Assembly (NCBI GenBank): GCA_017395245.1
Contig: JAFPVR010000074.1
Coordinates: forward strand, 1 to 56,469
Direction: 5' to 3'
Origin: Bacteroidales bacterium
GTDB taxonomy: Bacteria > Bacteroidota > Bacteroidia > Bacteroidales > WCHB1-69
Length of the DNA stretch: 56,469 bases
Part shown: positions 27,746 to 37,819 of the stretch, piece by piece
Layout of the letters: each line of letters opens with the position of its first letter
How positions within the stretch are numbered: the first letter of the stretch is position 1
The notes under the pieces: generated by a model
What the model was told of the DNA's origin: nothing
Database searches by the model: none
Seen by the model: the letters and a program-made list of their open reading frames with translations, nothing else
Program-made: the position numbers and the translations under genes

Positions 27746-30700
27746 CTACTTTTTTACCAGTTTGCAGACAGCAAAGCTTGTCTCAGTATAGATTTTTACG
27801 ATATAGACGCCGTCAGGAAGCTCGGAAACGTCCGTTCTGACGGCGTTTTCTTTTTCTACATGAGATGATACAACGGCGCTTCCGGCGAGGTCGCAGATTT
27901 CAATCCGGGTGATGAGGTCTTGCGATGAGGTGACCGTCAGCAGGCCGGTGGTGGGATTGGGCAGCAGAGTGATGCTGTTGTCATATCCGGCAATGCCGAT
28001 ATTCGTGGTGGAAACCGTTATCGTGTCCGTGGAAGTCGGCACTCCGTCTTCGCAATAGGTTCTCACAAAAACTTCGTATTCGGTTACCCCTTGGAGCTCG
28101 CTGATTGTGACGGGCGGGGCACTCACCGTGACGGAATCCCAAGCGTTAGCACCCGTTTCCCGATAAAAGACGGTCCAGTGATCCGCTTCTCCGTCGGGAG
28201 CCCAGCTCAGCGTGAGGTCGTGGTTGCCGATGTCGGTGACAGTGAGGTCAGCGGCAGGCGCGCAGGTGTCCGGTATCATCTCCCCGGTGATGCTGATGTC
28301 GTCAAGAAAGATGCCGTAGCCATACCGGACAGTGCCCTGGAAAGCCACCTGGTAGGTGCTGGTGAGGTTGGGCAGCAGCACGGAATCCAAGGTCCATGAC
28401 GGGATGTCCTGATTGTAAGAGACCAGCAACGTCCACTCGTCGGAAGGGGAGGTGCGGAAAAGGATGGCCAGCGTGTCTTGGTCGTTGACCCACTTCTTCT
28501 GCACGTGCCAGAAACGGAGGGTAGCGTTGTTGAGGCTCTGAAGATTCAGTGTGGGGCTCACTAACGTGGTGATAAAACTGGTATAGCTGTTGTTTTTAAT
28601 GCAGATAGCCTTGACGCCTCCATGGGCCCCAGTGGGATTGGAAGTCGGGTTTACGACAGTCCATTCGACGCTGCCGGTGTCGAATTGTTGTGACCAACAG
28701 TCGGGAAATGTGCCCGTGACGGTTTCGAAATTCTCGAAATAGGGCGGTGTTGTCAGATCGCAATCAGTCGAGAACGAAATGCATTGCCAGGCACTGAGCT
28801 CGCTGCCGCAATCGGCGCGGACGCAGCAGGTATAGGCGGTGGCGGGGTTAAGACCCGACAACGTTACGCTACTGTCGGTGACGGTAAGCGAAGTCCCGGT
28901 TCCCAAGGTGAAATCCATTGGGCCGTATTCAACATGCCAACTGGTGGTGGAGGATGAGTACGTTGACCATTGGAGCGTGACCGATTGGGTTGAAACGTTT
29001 GTAACGGCCAGGTCGGCGGGTCTCGGGCAGAAGGGCATCACATCCACCACTAAATCGTCCACATTGAGCTGGACGGTTGAACTGGAGGTCGAGCGCATAC
29101 GCAAGGCGATGTATTTCCCACTGCCAGTGTAGGATGTGAGAGGCACGAGATATTCCGTCCATCCCCAAGCAGGCTGCCATCCGCTGACTGAAACAAAGGA
29201 CCCCGTGTCAGCTGGGTCGGTCATCACGCCGACCTCAAATAGCCCGTTGTTGTTACACTGTGTGTTCAGGGTGACGGCGAGGTTGGACATTGTGAAGTTG
29301 TCGCTGAGTCGGGGCAGCACGGCCAAGGCGTACGGTGTGTTGGCTGGATTGTGGAGCAAATTGAGACTGTGGTTGTTGGTAGTGCCGGTGACACTGTTGT
29401 AATTGACAACGGAGACCTGCCCCAAACGTTGCCAACATTCCACGAAATTGTTGGTTATATTGCTTTCGAAATCCACAGAGTAGGGTAGAACCTCTATATT
29501 GCCGCATCCCGTAGTGAAGGAGATCGAAGTCCAATTGCTATAGTTCCCAGTATCGCATATTGACCGCATACGAGCCACGTAGGATGTGTTCAGTTGCAAT
29601 CCGGTCAGGGTGACTTGGAACCCCGTCGGGTTGTTGTATGTGGTCCAAACCGTGTCAGACGTCTTCTTGTATTCCAACTCCCATTGGTTTTCCTGGTATC
29701 CGGCCGCCCAAATCAGGCGGGCTCCGTTTCCGCCGACGCTGTCCACCAGCAGGTTCGGAGCGCCGCAGGTGACGGAACTGTCGCAGTCCGTTTGGAAAAT
29801 CACGTTGAGACGGTCTTGGCCCCACATCCAGTCATCGGAGTTGAATTGAGCATCAGGGGTATATGCATGTCCTGTCGCGTTCGAGAGATGGCTGCAAAAA
29901 CTATAGTAGAATTGATTGGCAGAAGCTGCCGAAAAGCCGGTGGTGTCCTGTATGGTGAGCACTAAGTTGGAAGTGCCGTTGTAGTAGAACGGGGTATCGA
30001 AGTAGATGGTGATCCAGCCGTCGTGAAAGTCCACAGGACCTGCAAAGACTTGAGTGTACGGAAGGTTGTCAAACGGTGCGTCACCAAAGTAGAAATCACT
30101 TTGATTGGTGTATTGAAGGAATAGTTTCCAAGCGCGTTGGGGTGTCGTGGGTTGAAAAACCCGGAACGAAGCGGAGTAGATGTACCCAGGGCCTCCAAAA
30201 TCATTGGGATAATAGAGTTGGCGGGTGACACTGTAATCCCAATTAGGTATGTAAATGCCGTGGTTCGAGCTGTTTCCGATTGTCACGTAACCGCCCGAAA
30301 AACACTCTGTATGGAAAGAGGAAGTGGCCCAATCTCCATACAAACTGTCTGAGCAGCGTGTTTTCACGCGCACGTCGTACCAAGTGCGGGGAGTCAGGCC
30401 GGTCAGGAAAAACGAAGTGTTGGTCAGATGGTCATGAATGACCCAGGTGCTGTCGCCTTGTTCCCTGAATTGCAAAGTGTATTCTTGGGCATTGCCGACT
30501 TGGCCGGCCTGCCATGTGACCAATGCGGAGCCGCTACCAATCTGCTCGAAGCCCAAATTGTCGGGCGGAGCACAATCGTAGTTGTATTGGGAAAGAACAA
30601 AGTTGTCGGCACTTGCGTAGGAACCGCTCTGGTTCTTGATGGCAATGTAGCGGCCGTTGCCGGTATAAGAATGAAAGAAGACCTCGTCATGCAGTAAATA

Positions 30701-31414
30701 GCTTGAAAACGTGTATCCAACGTTAATTTCCTTTACAACTTGAAAGGTGCTTGCGTCATTGGGATCTGTCAACACACCCACGGTAAGGTGGTTCGTCTCG
30801 TCATAGTAGCTGACATCCAGATCCAGCTTGAGATAACGAATGTCGATAGGGTTCCCGTTTGTGTCGAAGTCGGCAATCCTCGGCGAGACAGCAATGCCTG
30901 GGTAGTATATGAAACAGAGTCTGCCTGAAGATGGTGCGCTGAATTGTATTTCAACGGATTGGCTGTTCAGCCGTCCCCAGCATTCGGGGAGGTCGTGGAT
31001 TCCGTTGCCGGTTCCTTTTGCGTTGAAGTTCTCGGTAAACGGGAAATGGTCGATTTCGTAACACGGCGTGCTAAAAGTATAGGCGTCTGTCCACTCGCTG
31101 TGGCTGTCAGTGTCGCAATCGCTGCGTACATATACGTTATAGGTGTGATTAGCTAGCAGTCCTGTCAGCGTGAATGAATTGCTGTCTGTGAGAACCAGCG
31201 TTCCAGTGCCCTGCGTGAAACTGCCCACCCCGTATTCGATACTCCAATGAGTGGCATCACCCGCCTCGGTCCAGGCAATCTCGGCGGAATAGGGTGTTAT
31301 GTTTGTCACGGTGACACCCAATGGCGTGTAACAGCTGTCAGTATCTTGTTGTGCCCATGTCCAAAGTGGAAAAGTTCCAAAAAGGAATAAAATAGTTGAC
31401 AGTATTTTTTTCAT
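27746..31414 (-). CDS. Large T9SS-secreted fibronectin type III/jelly-roll surface protein
   Basis: This 1222-residue protein has a signal peptide (MKKILSTILFLFGTFPLWTWA). At least five fibronectin type III-like repeats are recognisable by CxxPxxLxVTxIxxxSAxIxW starts and LxGLxxxTxYxVxVRxxC ends. They alternate with jelly-roll or MAM-like domains (for example EIDHFPFTENFNAKGTGNGI, TTPPYFENFETVTGTFPDCW). The C-terminus from about residue 1140 is a T9SS type A sorting domain (ITLLPNPTTGLLTVTS ... YIVKIYTETSFAVCKLVKK). It is probably a cell-surface adhesin or carbohydrate-binding scaffold; the ligand is unknown. Its start codon lies 13 bases after the stop of the next T9SS gene, so the two are probably co-transcribed. 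Confidence 0.88.
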   Translation of the reverse strand: MKKILSTILFLFGTFPLWTWAQQDTDSCYTPLGVTVTNITPYSAEIAWTEAGDATHWSIEYGVGSFTQGTGTLVLTDSNSFTLTGLLANHTYNVYVRSDCDTDSHSEWTDAYTFSTPCYEIDHFPFTENFNAKGTGNGIHDLPECWGRLNSQSVEIQFSAPSSGRLCFIYYPGIAVSPRIADFDTNGNPIDIRYLKLDLDVSYYDETNHLTVGVLTDPNDASTFQVVKEINVGYTFSSYLLHDEVFFHSYTGNGRYIAIKNQSGSYASADNFVLSQYNYDCAPPDNLGFEQIGSGSALVTWQAGQVGNAQEYTLQFREQGDSTWVIHDHLTNTSFFLTGLTPRTWYDVRVKTRCSDSLYGDWATSSFHTECFSGGYVTIGNSSNHGIYIPNWDYSVTRQLYYPNDFGGPGYIYSASFRVFQPTTPQRAWKLFLQYTNQSDFYFGDAPFDNLPYTQVFAGPVDFHDGWITIYFDTPFYYNGTSNLVLTIQDTTGFSAASANQFYYSFCSHLSNATGHAYTPDAQFNSDDWMWGQDRLNVIFQTDCDSSVTCGAPNLLVDSVGGNGARLIWAAGYQENQWELEYKKTSDTVWTTYNNPTGFQVTLTGLQLNTSYVARMRSICDTGNYSNWTSISFTTGCGNIEVLPYSVDFESNITNNFVECWQRLGQVSVVNYNSVTGTTNNHSLNLLHNPANTPYALAVLPRLSDNFTMSNLAVTLNTQCNNNGLFEVGVMTDPADTGSFVSVSGWQPAWGWTEYLVPLTSYTGSGKYIALRMRSTSSSTVQLNVDDLVVDVMPFCPRPADLAVTNVSTQSVTLQWSTYSSSTTSWHVEYGPMDFTLGTGTSLTVTDSSVTLSGLNPATAYTCCVRADCGSELSAWQCISFSTDCDLTTPPYFENFETVTGTFPDCWSQQFDTGSVEWTVVNPTSNPTGAHGGVKAICIKNNSYTSFITTLVSPTLNLQSLNNATLRFWHVQKKWVNDQDTLAILFRTSPSDEWTLLVSYNQDIPSWTLDSVLLPNLTSTYQVAFQGTVRYGYGIFLDDISITGEMIPDTCAPAADLTVTDIGNHDLTLSWAPDGEADHWTVFYRETGANAWDSVTVSAPPVTISELQGVTEYEVFVRTYCEDGVPTSTDTITVSTTNIGIAGYDNSITLLPNPTTGLLTVTSSQDLITRIEICDLAGSAVVSSHVEKENAVRTDVSELPDGVYIVKIYTETSFAVCKLVKK

Positions 31415-31426
31415 TTTTCAACTGGA

Positions 31427-34105
31427 TTATCGGATAATCGTAATCGACCCATTCCACTGGAACGACTTCGCTTTGCCCTTGTAGGTGAAGACGAAGTAGT
31501 AGACGCCGTCGCTGAGGCCTTCTCCGTCGAACGGGTTGAGGCCTTGGTGGATTTCGCCGTTCTTCGACCACGTGTCGTAGTTCTTGGCGTGGAAAACCAC
31601 CTTGCCGTAGCGGTCGCTGACGCGAAGCTCGTTGTGGCGGTACTCATCGGGATCCTCCGGGTTGATGGCCGTGTTGAGGTTGCCGATGGCCCACACGTCG
31701 TTGATGCCGTCGCCGTTGGGGGTGATCACATTCGGGAAGATGAGGTCGTCCTCAATGACCACGCCGTGGCTTACGGAGTCGCCGCAACCGCCGCCGGTCA
31801 CCAATGTCAGGGTCACGGTGTAGTCGCCCCAGGAGGTGTAGGCGTGCGAGACTGTTGTTTCCGGCCCCTCCTCCGTTTCGCCGTCGCCGAAGTCCCATAC
31901 GAGGTTGTTGGTCGAGTTGCCCGTCACATTCTCAGACAGAAAAGCGGTAAAATCGACGTTACCGCCGTTGTCGCCCATCATGGAAATCTCGGGTGTGGCA
32001 ATGAAGTCAATGGTCGGTTGCGCCGACGTGGTGATGTAGTTCCACTTAATGATGGAGTCCCGGCAGCCTTCGGGCGTGGTGATAACGAGCTTCACGGAAT
32101 AGGTGCCGGCATCCACAATGTCAACCGAGGGGTTGTCTTCGTTGGAGTAGTCCACGATGTTATAGTTTTCGTCGAAGATAATCCATTCGGTGGTGAGACT
32201 GTCCGGGTTGGGCGTTGAGATGTCGGTGAAATGGATGGAGAGCGGGGTACACCCGGCTGTGATGTCGGCTTCTAGGTCGGCGTGCGGCAGCGGATAGAAC
32301 GTAACCAGCACGGTGTCGGAACTCTCGCATGTGAACGTGGCGTTGGGGTCGTCAAGGGACACGTTGAGGATATACTCGCCGGAGGTGATGACCTCGATGG
32401 TGTCGCCCGTGTCGCCGATGTTCCAGTTGTAGGTCACCCCGTCGGCGGCGTAGTTGGCATGCAGCACGGCCACCTCGCCGGTGCAGAGGTAGATGTCGGG
32501 ACCGAGGTTCGGCTTGTAGGAGTTCACCAATTGGATGTTAATGCTGTCCTTGACCCACGTTTCCTCGCATCCTATCTCGCTGTGTGCCAGAAGATAATAC
32601 CAGCCGGTGTCCGCCAAGGTGAGGTCGGGGATAACGAAGGGTGCCTGTGTGAGCGTGTCGCCGGAGGGGGTGACGAGGTGCACAGTGTCGATGTTTTCGG
32701 TCAGGTAGATGAACGGCACGGAGTCGTGCAGGCAGTAGAGATTCTCCATGTAGACATCGATGCGGCCCACGCTGCTGTAGTTGCTGAAGTAGCCTAACGA
32801 CGACGACATGCCGGAGTAGTAGTCGAGAATGCCGAGGTGGAACGGTCCGAGGGAGTTCTGCAGGATCATCACCTGCTGGGTCGGCACCGAGGAGGCGAAG
32901 TCGCGGTAGCAGTACGACCAATTGGGGTTGTAGGGCAGAACGGTGAAGTATGAGGCCGGCACGGGCACGTTGTTGTTGCCCACAGTCATGGTGAAGCCGT
33001 TGACATATTGGGTGGGCACCACGATGGAAAGGCGCAGGTGGGTGGAGTAGGAGGGGCGTGCATAGACGACCTCCATGGAGCCGGTGCATCCGAGCGCGGG
33101 GAGTTGCGTGCCGCCCGCCTCGCCGTCGGAACCCGTCACTTGGAAGACGTGGATCGGCTTGTCGGAGGTAATCACCGTGGCGATGGTTGGCGAGTTGCTA
33201 GGCAGGTAGGTATAACTCTGCCCTTGGTTGAGCGTCGCCGTCGGGGTTGCACTCCCGTTGATATAAATATTTGTGTTATTCTGGATGGGGATGATGCTGA
33301 TGTTCTCAAACAGGCGGTTGTTGTACATGGCGATGAAGAAGTCGCCGGCGTACTCGTCGGGTACGAGCTGCTCGCCCACGAGGTCCTGGCCGGAGTAGCC
33401 CGACACCTGATTGCTGGCCACGGAGTCGTCGGTGGAGTTCACCGCGATGGGCTTGTCGGAAGTGATGCGCGTGTTGGTGAGGTGCCCGGCAGCGGTCTGG
33501 TCGGCCGACTTAATGCAGTACGACTGCCCCTCGTTGAGGGTGATGGTGATGGGTGTGCCTGCCGGGATGCCGCCTTCCAGCGCGTGCGACGGGATGATGG
33601 TCACTGTGGTGTTGTTCTCCGTGGCCACAATTTCGATACTGTTTTTCGCGTCCGTGGGCGGCCCGTCCAACAGATAGTTCTGCATCGGGATGGTGAAGTC
33701 CGTACCCAAGGCGTTGCGTCCCTTGAGCGTGTAAATCTCGCTGTTGTTGGCACCCAACTGGTAGTAGGTGGTGATGTTTGCTGTGGAGACAATCTTGAAA
33801 CCGTGGTTGCAGACCGTGTTCACCGGCGCGGTGGAGACGGTGCTTTCCTGATTGGTGACGTCGAGGGCGTAGTAGCTGTAGGCGTTGAGGTTGACGGTCA
33901 CGGGTGTGAACGCCGGATTGGCCGGTTGCGAGATGGTGACCGTGGCGGGGCTGCTGAACGATGTGAAACAGAAGGTGATAGGGTTGTGTGCGTGGTTTGG
34001 GGAGATTTCCGGTGCTGCGAACCAGAATATGTTGTCGATTTGCGCACGGAGCGGTATCGCCAGCGCGGCGACAGCAAGTAAAACGATAAGCCGTTTAGGT
34101 GACAT
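31427..34105 (-). CDS. T9SS type B surface protein with PKD and IgGFc-binding-like domains
   Basis: The start was set at MSPKRLIVLLAVAALAIPLRAQ (892 residues) because this gives a clean signal peptide just after a good promoter. Residues about 25-400 resemble the IgGFc-binding N-terminal domain (WFAAPEISPNHAHNPITFCF, repeated TSDKPIAVNSTDDSV-type motifs). PKD or Ig-like domains follow (VWDFGDGETEEGPETTVSHAY near residue 750). The C-terminus is the gliding-motility-associated T9SS type B sorting domain (VITPNGDGINDVWAI ... VYYFVFTYKGKAKSFQWNG). It is probably a secreted adhesin. It precedes the fibronectin-type T9SS gene in one transcription unit. Confidence 0.88.
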   Translation of the reverse strand: MSPKRLIVLLAVAALAIPLRAQIDNIFWFAAPEISPNHAHNPITFCFTSFSSPATVTISQPANPAFTPVTVNLNAYSYYALDVTNQESTVSTAPVNTVCNHGFKIVSTANITTYYQLGANNSEIYTLKGRNALGTDFTIPMQNYLLDGPPTDAKNSIEIVATENNTTVTIIPSHALEGGIPAGTPITITLNEGQSYCIKSADQTAAGHLTNTRITSDKPIAVNSTDDSVASNQVSGYSGQDLVGEQLVPDEYAGDFFIAMYNNRLFENISIIPIQNNTNIYINGSATPTATLNQGQSYTYLPSNSPTIATVITSDKPIHVFQVTGSDGEAGGTQLPALGCTGSMEVVYARPSYSTHLRLSIVVPTQYVNGFTMTVGNNNVPVPASYFTVLPYNPNWSYCYRDFASSVPTQQVMILQNSLGPFHLGILDYYSGMSSSLGYFSNYSSVGRIDVYMENLYCLHDSVPFIYLTENIDTVHLVTPSGDTLTQAPFVIPDLTLADTGWYYLLAHSEIGCEETWVKDSINIQLVNSYKPNLGPDIYLCTGEVAVLHANYAADGVTYNWNIGDTGDTIEVITSGEYILNVSLDDPNATFTCESSDTVLVTFYPLPHADLEADITAGCTPLSIHFTDISTPNPDSLTTEWIIFDENYNIVDYSNEDNPSVDIVDAGTYSVKLVITTPEGCRDSIIKWNYITTSAQPTIDFIATPEISMMGDNGGNVDFTAFLSENVTGNSTNNLVWDFGDGETEEGPETTVSHAYTSWGDYTVTLTLVTGGGCGDSVSHGVVIEDDLIFPNVITPNGDGINDVWAIGNLNTAINPEDPDEYRHNELRVSDRYGKVVFHAKNYDTWSKNGEIHQGLNPFDGEGLSDGVYYFVFTYKGKAKSFQWNGSITIIR

Positions 34106-34139
34106 AGTTGCCTGTTTTAATAATAAGTGTATTGGGCTG

Positions 34140-34169
34140 CAAAGATAACCTTTTTTTGACACGCTCAAA
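34140..34169 (-). promoter_or_regulatory. Promoter of the T9SS two-gene unit
   Basis: On the minus strand a -33 TTTG (34169-34166), an 18-base spacer and a -7 TATCTTTG (34147-34140) lie 35 bases before the ATG at 34105. It overlaps a weaker divergent candidate for the lipoprotein gene (-7-like TATTTTCG at 34182-34189). Confidence 0.7.
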
Positions 34170-34259
34170 GAAAAAAAAGTGTATTTTCGCGGTCCTGTTT
34201 TTTATGGGTAAAATTCAGGTAATTTATTGATGGTTAAATAATTGAAAAAATAAAAAGTT

Positions 34260-35123
34260 ATGAAGAAGACATTTGCAATCATGACGGCGGTTGTTGTGGC
34301 CGCTGTGTTTCTCACCTCATGTGAAAAAGAGGGTCAGTACGTGCCCAAACAAAAGATTTCCGAAATCAAGCACGTTCGTTACCACGAGCTCCCCGATGGT
34401 ACGACTATTTCCAACAACGAGCACGAGGTCTGGACCTGGAACGGCAAGGTGCTCAGCTACATCGACTATTACAATGCCAAAGAGGAGCGCACCGGCACCA
34501 CGCTTTTCCGCTATGACAATGATAACCGGATTGTCGAGATCAATTACGGAAGCACCACGGCCAAGTTCGACTATGACGACAATGTAATCGACGAAATTGA
34601 AGTCGTCAACGAAAATGGTGCCACGCTAGGAAAATTCGATCTTGAGCATAAGGGGAAAACGGTGATATCCATTGATGTGACTTTGAATGACAGTAAGTCC
34701 ATGGCTTCGCTCCCCTTCAACCCGCTGAGCTTCTTCATGCCTGAGAACGCCGCCGACAAGGTGCTGGAAAGCTCCTGTACGAAAGGCACCACTCATGTGG
34801 TCCTCACCTGGACGGGCAAGAACGTCACGGCCATGGAAATGAGCGGTACCTACAACCTTTCCTACAAATGGACTTACGACGACAAAAACAACCCCTACAA
34901 AGGCCTTTTCGATATGAGTGGTCTTAACATGGAGATAATCTTCTCGGCAAACAATGTTGTTCGTCAGGTGTTGACGGAAGGCGGTTCCACTTACACGACG
35001 GAGTATACGTATACATACGACGGGAAGAAGTGCCCTGTTAAAAAGAGCTGGGAAAGCGTGATTTACCTTTCCGAATACAATGTTAGTGTGCCGGTCAAAT
35101 GCGTGGACGAGTTCCAGTATTAA
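34260..35123 (+). CDS. Lipoprotein of unknown function
   Basis: This 287-residue protein has a lipoprotein signal peptide (MKKTFAIMTAVVVAAVFLTSC; lipobox LTSC, modified Cys21). The mature part is made of repeating short beta-strand units with aromatic/acidic patterns (VWTWNGKVLSYIDYYN, FRYDNDNRIVEINY, FDYDDNVIDEIEVVN), similar in style to RHS/YD-like repeats. This suggests a beta-rich envelope protein. No catalytic motif is seen. It lies just upstream of the ribosomal protein block. Confidence 0.75.
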   Translation: MKKTFAIMTAVVVAAVFLTSCEKEGQYVPKQKISEIKHVRYHELPDGTTISNNEHEVWTWNGKVLSYIDYYNAKEERTGTTLFRYDNDNRIVEINYGSTTAKFDYDDNVIDEIEVVNENGATLGKFDLEHKGKTVISIDVTLNDSKSMASLPFNPLSFFMPENAADKVLESSCTKGTTHVVLTWTGKNVTAMEMSGTYNLSYKWTYDDKNNPYKGLFDMSGLNMEIIFSANNVVRQVLTEGGSTYTTEYTYTYDGKKCPVKKSWESVIYLSEYNVSVPVKCVDEFQY

Positions 35124-35175
35124 TCTGCTGTTGAAAACTTTTTTCACGCAAGTGTCTGAGTATAAAGAAAAAGTG

Positions 35176-35183
35176 TATATTTG
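35176..35183 (+). promoter_or_regulatory. Putative promoter (-7) of the ribosomal protein block
   Basis: TATATTTG lies 122 bases before the rplC ATG. The untranslated leader (35190-35304) shows no recognised autoregulatory structure. The promoter fits rplC being first in its own transcript, with no rpsJ upstream. Confidence 0.55.
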
Positions 35184-35304
35184 CACGCTTGTTAGAAAAG
35201 CTGGTTTTTGAAGTTCAATCGATTGGTTTTCAGTCGGTTGAATGATGATTCAAAGCGTCGAAACAGGCAGAAAAAGTTATAGTTTTTTACAAATCTAACC
35301 AAAA

Positions 35305-35934
35305 ATGTCAGGATTAATAGGAAAAAAAATTGGGATGACTAGCATCTACGATGCCTCCGGCAAGGTTGTGCCGTGCACGGTGATAGAGGCTGGTCCTTGC
35401 GTGGTCACGCAAGTCAAAACCGTCGAGACGGACGGCTACAACGCTATCCAATTGGCCTACGACGAGAAGAAAGAGAAAAACACCACCAAGTCTCTGAAGG
35501 GTCACTTTGAGAAGGCCGGCACCACGCCGAAGAAGGTTCTGCGTGAGTTCACCCGCTTCGAGGAGGGTCATCAGAAGTCTCTGGGCGACGTGCTCGACGT
35601 CACCGTCTTCGAAGAAGGCGAGTTCGTCGATGTGAGCGGCACTTCCAAAGGTAAGGGCTTCCAGGGCGTGGTGAAACGCCACGGCTTCGGCGGCGTCGGC
35701 GATGCCACCCACGGCCAGCACAACCGCCTCAGAGCCCCCGGTTCTATGGGCGCCAGCTCCTACCCGTCACGCGTGTTCAAGGGCATGCGCATGGCCGGCC
35801 AGATGGGCAACGCCAAGGTCAAGGTCATCAACCTCCAGATCGTCAAGATTGTCAAGGAGAAGAATTTATTGTTAGTTAAAGGTTCCGTTCCGGGAGCCAA
35901 TGGTTCATATATAATTATTGAGAGATGGAGCTAA
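35305..35934 (+). CDS. rplC: 50S ribosomal protein L3
   Basis: This 209-residue L3 has the conserved start [30 protein letters not shown]. The universally conserved loop [15 protein letters not shown] is followed by [20 protein letters not shown] and the typical C-terminus. It binds 23S rRNA near the peptidyl transferase centre. It overlaps rplD by ten bases. The usual upstream partner rpsJ is absent. Confidence 0.98.
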   Translation: MSGLIGKKIGMTSIYDASGKVVPCTVIEAGPCVVTQVKTVETDGYNAIQLAYDEKKEKNTTKSLKGHFEKAGTTPKKVLREFTRFEEGHQKSLGDVLDVTVFEEGEFVDVSGTSKGKGFQGVVKRHGFGGVGDATHGQHNRLRAPGSMGASSYPSRVFKGMRMAGQMGNAKVKVINLQIVKIVKEKNLLLVKGSVPGANGSYIIIERWS

Positions 35935-36554
35935 GAGTTTATAAGATAGACGGCAGCGAGACTGCCAGAACGGCCACCCTGAACGACAAGATCTTCAACG
36001 TGGAACCGAACGACCACGCCATTTGGCTGGACGTGAAACAATATTTGGCCAACCAACGCCAGGGCACGCACAACACGCTGGAGCGCTCCACCGTGTCGGG
36101 CAGCACCCGCAAGCTCAAACGTCAGAAAGGTACTGGCGGTGCCCGTGCCGGTAGCATCAAGAGCCCGACCATCCGCGGCGGTGCCACCGTTTTCGGCCCG
36201 CACCCGCGCGACTACGGCTTCAAGCTCAACAAGAAAGTGAAACGCCTCGCCCGTTTCTCCGCCTTCACCTACAAACAGCAGGAAGGCTGCATCACCATCG
36301 TCGAGGATTTCACCTTCAACGCCCCCAAGACGAAGGATTACAAGGCCATGCTCAAGAGCCTCAACCTCGAGGGCAAGAAGACCCTGTTGCTGCTCCCCGA
36401 CACCGACCGCAACGTTTACCTGTCGGGCCGCAACCTCCAGCGCACCAACATCATGCGCGCCATTGAGGCCAATACGTATCACGTGCTTAACGCCAACAAC
36501 CTGATCATCTGCGAGAGCAGCCTCAAGGAGTTGGAGAAGATGTTAGGCGAATAA
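35925..36554 (+). CDS. rplD: 50S ribosomal protein L4
   Basis: This 209-residue L4 has the extended loop that lines the exit tunnel ([20 protein letters not shown], then [13 protein letters not shown]). The globular rRNA-binding domain is intact. In some bacteria L4 autoregulates the S10 operon, but no such leader element is evident here. Confidence 0.98.
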   Translation: MELRVYKIDGSETARTATLNDKIFNVEPNDHAIWLDVKQYLANQRQGTHNTLERSTVSGSTRKLKRQKGTGGARAGSIKSPTIRGGATVFGPHPRDYGFKLNKKVKRLARFSAFTYKQQEGCITIVEDFTFNAPKTKDYKAMLKSLNLEGKKTLLLLPDTDRNVYLSGRNLQRTNIMRAIEANTYHVLNANNLIICESSLKELEKMLGE

Positions 36555-36577
36555 TTCACCCTTAAAAAGTCAGAACA

Positions 36578-36868
36578 ATGAGTTGCATCATAAAACCCAT
36601 CATTAGCGAGAAGATGACCGGCGTGGCCGAGAAATACAACCGCTACGGCTTCATGGTGACGCGCGAGGCCACGAAACCCGAGATCAAACGCGAGATCGAG
36701 GCTGTCTATAACGTCAAGGTTGTGCGCGTGAACACCCTCATCCAACGCGGCAAGACGACCGCCCGCAACACCAAGGCTGGCGTCATCTTCGGTCAGAAGA
36801 ACAACTTCAAGAAGGCCTACGTCTTCGTCGATCAGAACGATAAAATCGATTTCTACAGTAACATTTAA
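36578..36868 (+). CDS. rplW: 50S ribosomal protein L23
   Basis: This 96-residue protein has the L23 pattern: IIKPIISEKMTGVAEKYNRY at the start, VNTLIQRGKTTARNTKAG in the middle and the end KAYVFVDQNDKIDFY. It sits at the tunnel exit and docks SRP and trigger factor. It is followed by a short-repeat array before rplB, an unusual interruption inside this operon. Confidence 0.97.
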   Translation: MSCIIKPIISEKMTGVAEKYNRYGFMVTREATKPEIKREIEAVYNVKVVRVNTLIQRGKTTARNTKAGVIFGQKNNFKKAYVFVDQNDKIDFYSNI

Positions 36869-36872
36869 TAAT

Positions 36873-36969
36873 GGTTATAGGTTATGGGTTATGGGTTATT
36901 GAAACTGGACAGCCCCTTTGCACCAACCTCAATAACCACCGATAACCAATAACCAATAACCAATAACCC
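36873..36969. repeat. Inverted heptamer arrays between rplW and rplB
   Basis: Four GGTTATN heptamers (36873-36900) are followed, after a 29-base spacer, by four complementary AATAACC-type units (36930-36969). The two arrays can pair into a long hairpin in the ribosomal protein mRNA. The units match those after rpoD (22032-22059). Confidence 0.93.
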
Positions 36970-36977
36970 TTAAAAAA

Positions 36978-37802
36978 ATGGCATTAAAAAAGTACAAACC
37001 TGTAACGCCGGGTCAGCGCTTCAAAGTGATTAGCGCTTACGACGACATTACCGCGAGCAAGCCCGAGAAGAGCTTGTTGGCCCCCAACCACAGCACGGGT
37101 GGCCGCAACAACAGCGGTAAGATGACGATACGGTACCGCGGAGGCGGTCACAAGCAGATGTATCGCATCATTGATTTCAAGAGAAATAAGGATGGTGTCC
37201 CGGCCACCGTAAAGACCATTGAGTACGATCCGAACCGCACGGCGCGTATCGCCCTGTTGTTCTACGCCGATGGCGAGAAACGCTACATCGTGGCGCCTCA
37301 CGGCATCAAGGTTGGACAGCAGATCGTGAGCGGCAGCGGCGTCGCCCCCGACCTCGGCAACTGTCTGCCCGTCGGTGAGATTCCGTTCGGCTCGATCATC
37401 CACAACATCGAGATGCGTCCCGGTCAGGGCGGCAAGATTGCCCGTAGCGCCGGTTCCTACGCCCAGCTGATGTCCCGTGACGGCCGTTACGCCATCATCA
37501 AGCTGCCCTCCGGTGAGACCCGCATGATCCTCTGCGCCTGCAGAGCCACCATCGGCATCGTCTCCAACGGAGACCACAGCCTGGAGGTGTCCGGCAAGGC
37601 CGGTCGCAGCCGCTGGCTCGGCCGTCGTCCGCGCAACCGCGGTGTTGTCATGAACCCTGTCGATCACCCGATGGGTGGTGGTGAAGGTCGTGCATCCGGC
37701 GGACACCCGCGCTCCCGCAACGGTATGCCTGCCAAGGGCTACAAGACCCGTCATCCGAAGAAGAACTCCTCCCAGTACATCGTGGAGAGAAGAAAGAAAT
37801 AA
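36978..37802 (+). CDS. rplB: 50S ribosomal protein L2
   Basis: This 274-residue L2 has the conserved start [14 protein letters not shown] and the rRNA-binding segment [18 protein letters not shown]. The essential C-terminal loop [20 protein letters not shown] contains the conserved histidine. It is required for subunit association and peptidyl transfer. It is followed by rpsS after 17 bases. Confidence 0.98.
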   Translation: MALKKYKPVTPGQRFKVISAYDDITASKPEKSLLAPNHSTGGRNNSGKMTIRYRGGGHKQMYRIIDFKRNKDGVPATVKTIEYDPNRTARIALLFYADGEKRYIVAPHGIKVGQQIVSGSGVAPDLGNCLPVGEIPFGSIIHNIEMRPGQGGKIARSAGSYAQLMSRDGRYAIIKLPSGETRMILCACRATIGIVSNGDHSLEVSGKAGRSRWLGRRPRNRGVVMNPVDHPMGGGEGRASGGHPRSRNGMPAKGYKTRHPKKNSSQYIVERRKK

Positions 37803-37819
37803 CCTAAAAGCATACGATT

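Noticed and set aside
33008-34081. A 357-codon plus-strand frame within the T9SS type B gene
   Set aside because: It is antisense to a protein with signal peptide, PKD domain and sorting domain; the frame itself has no signal or domain.
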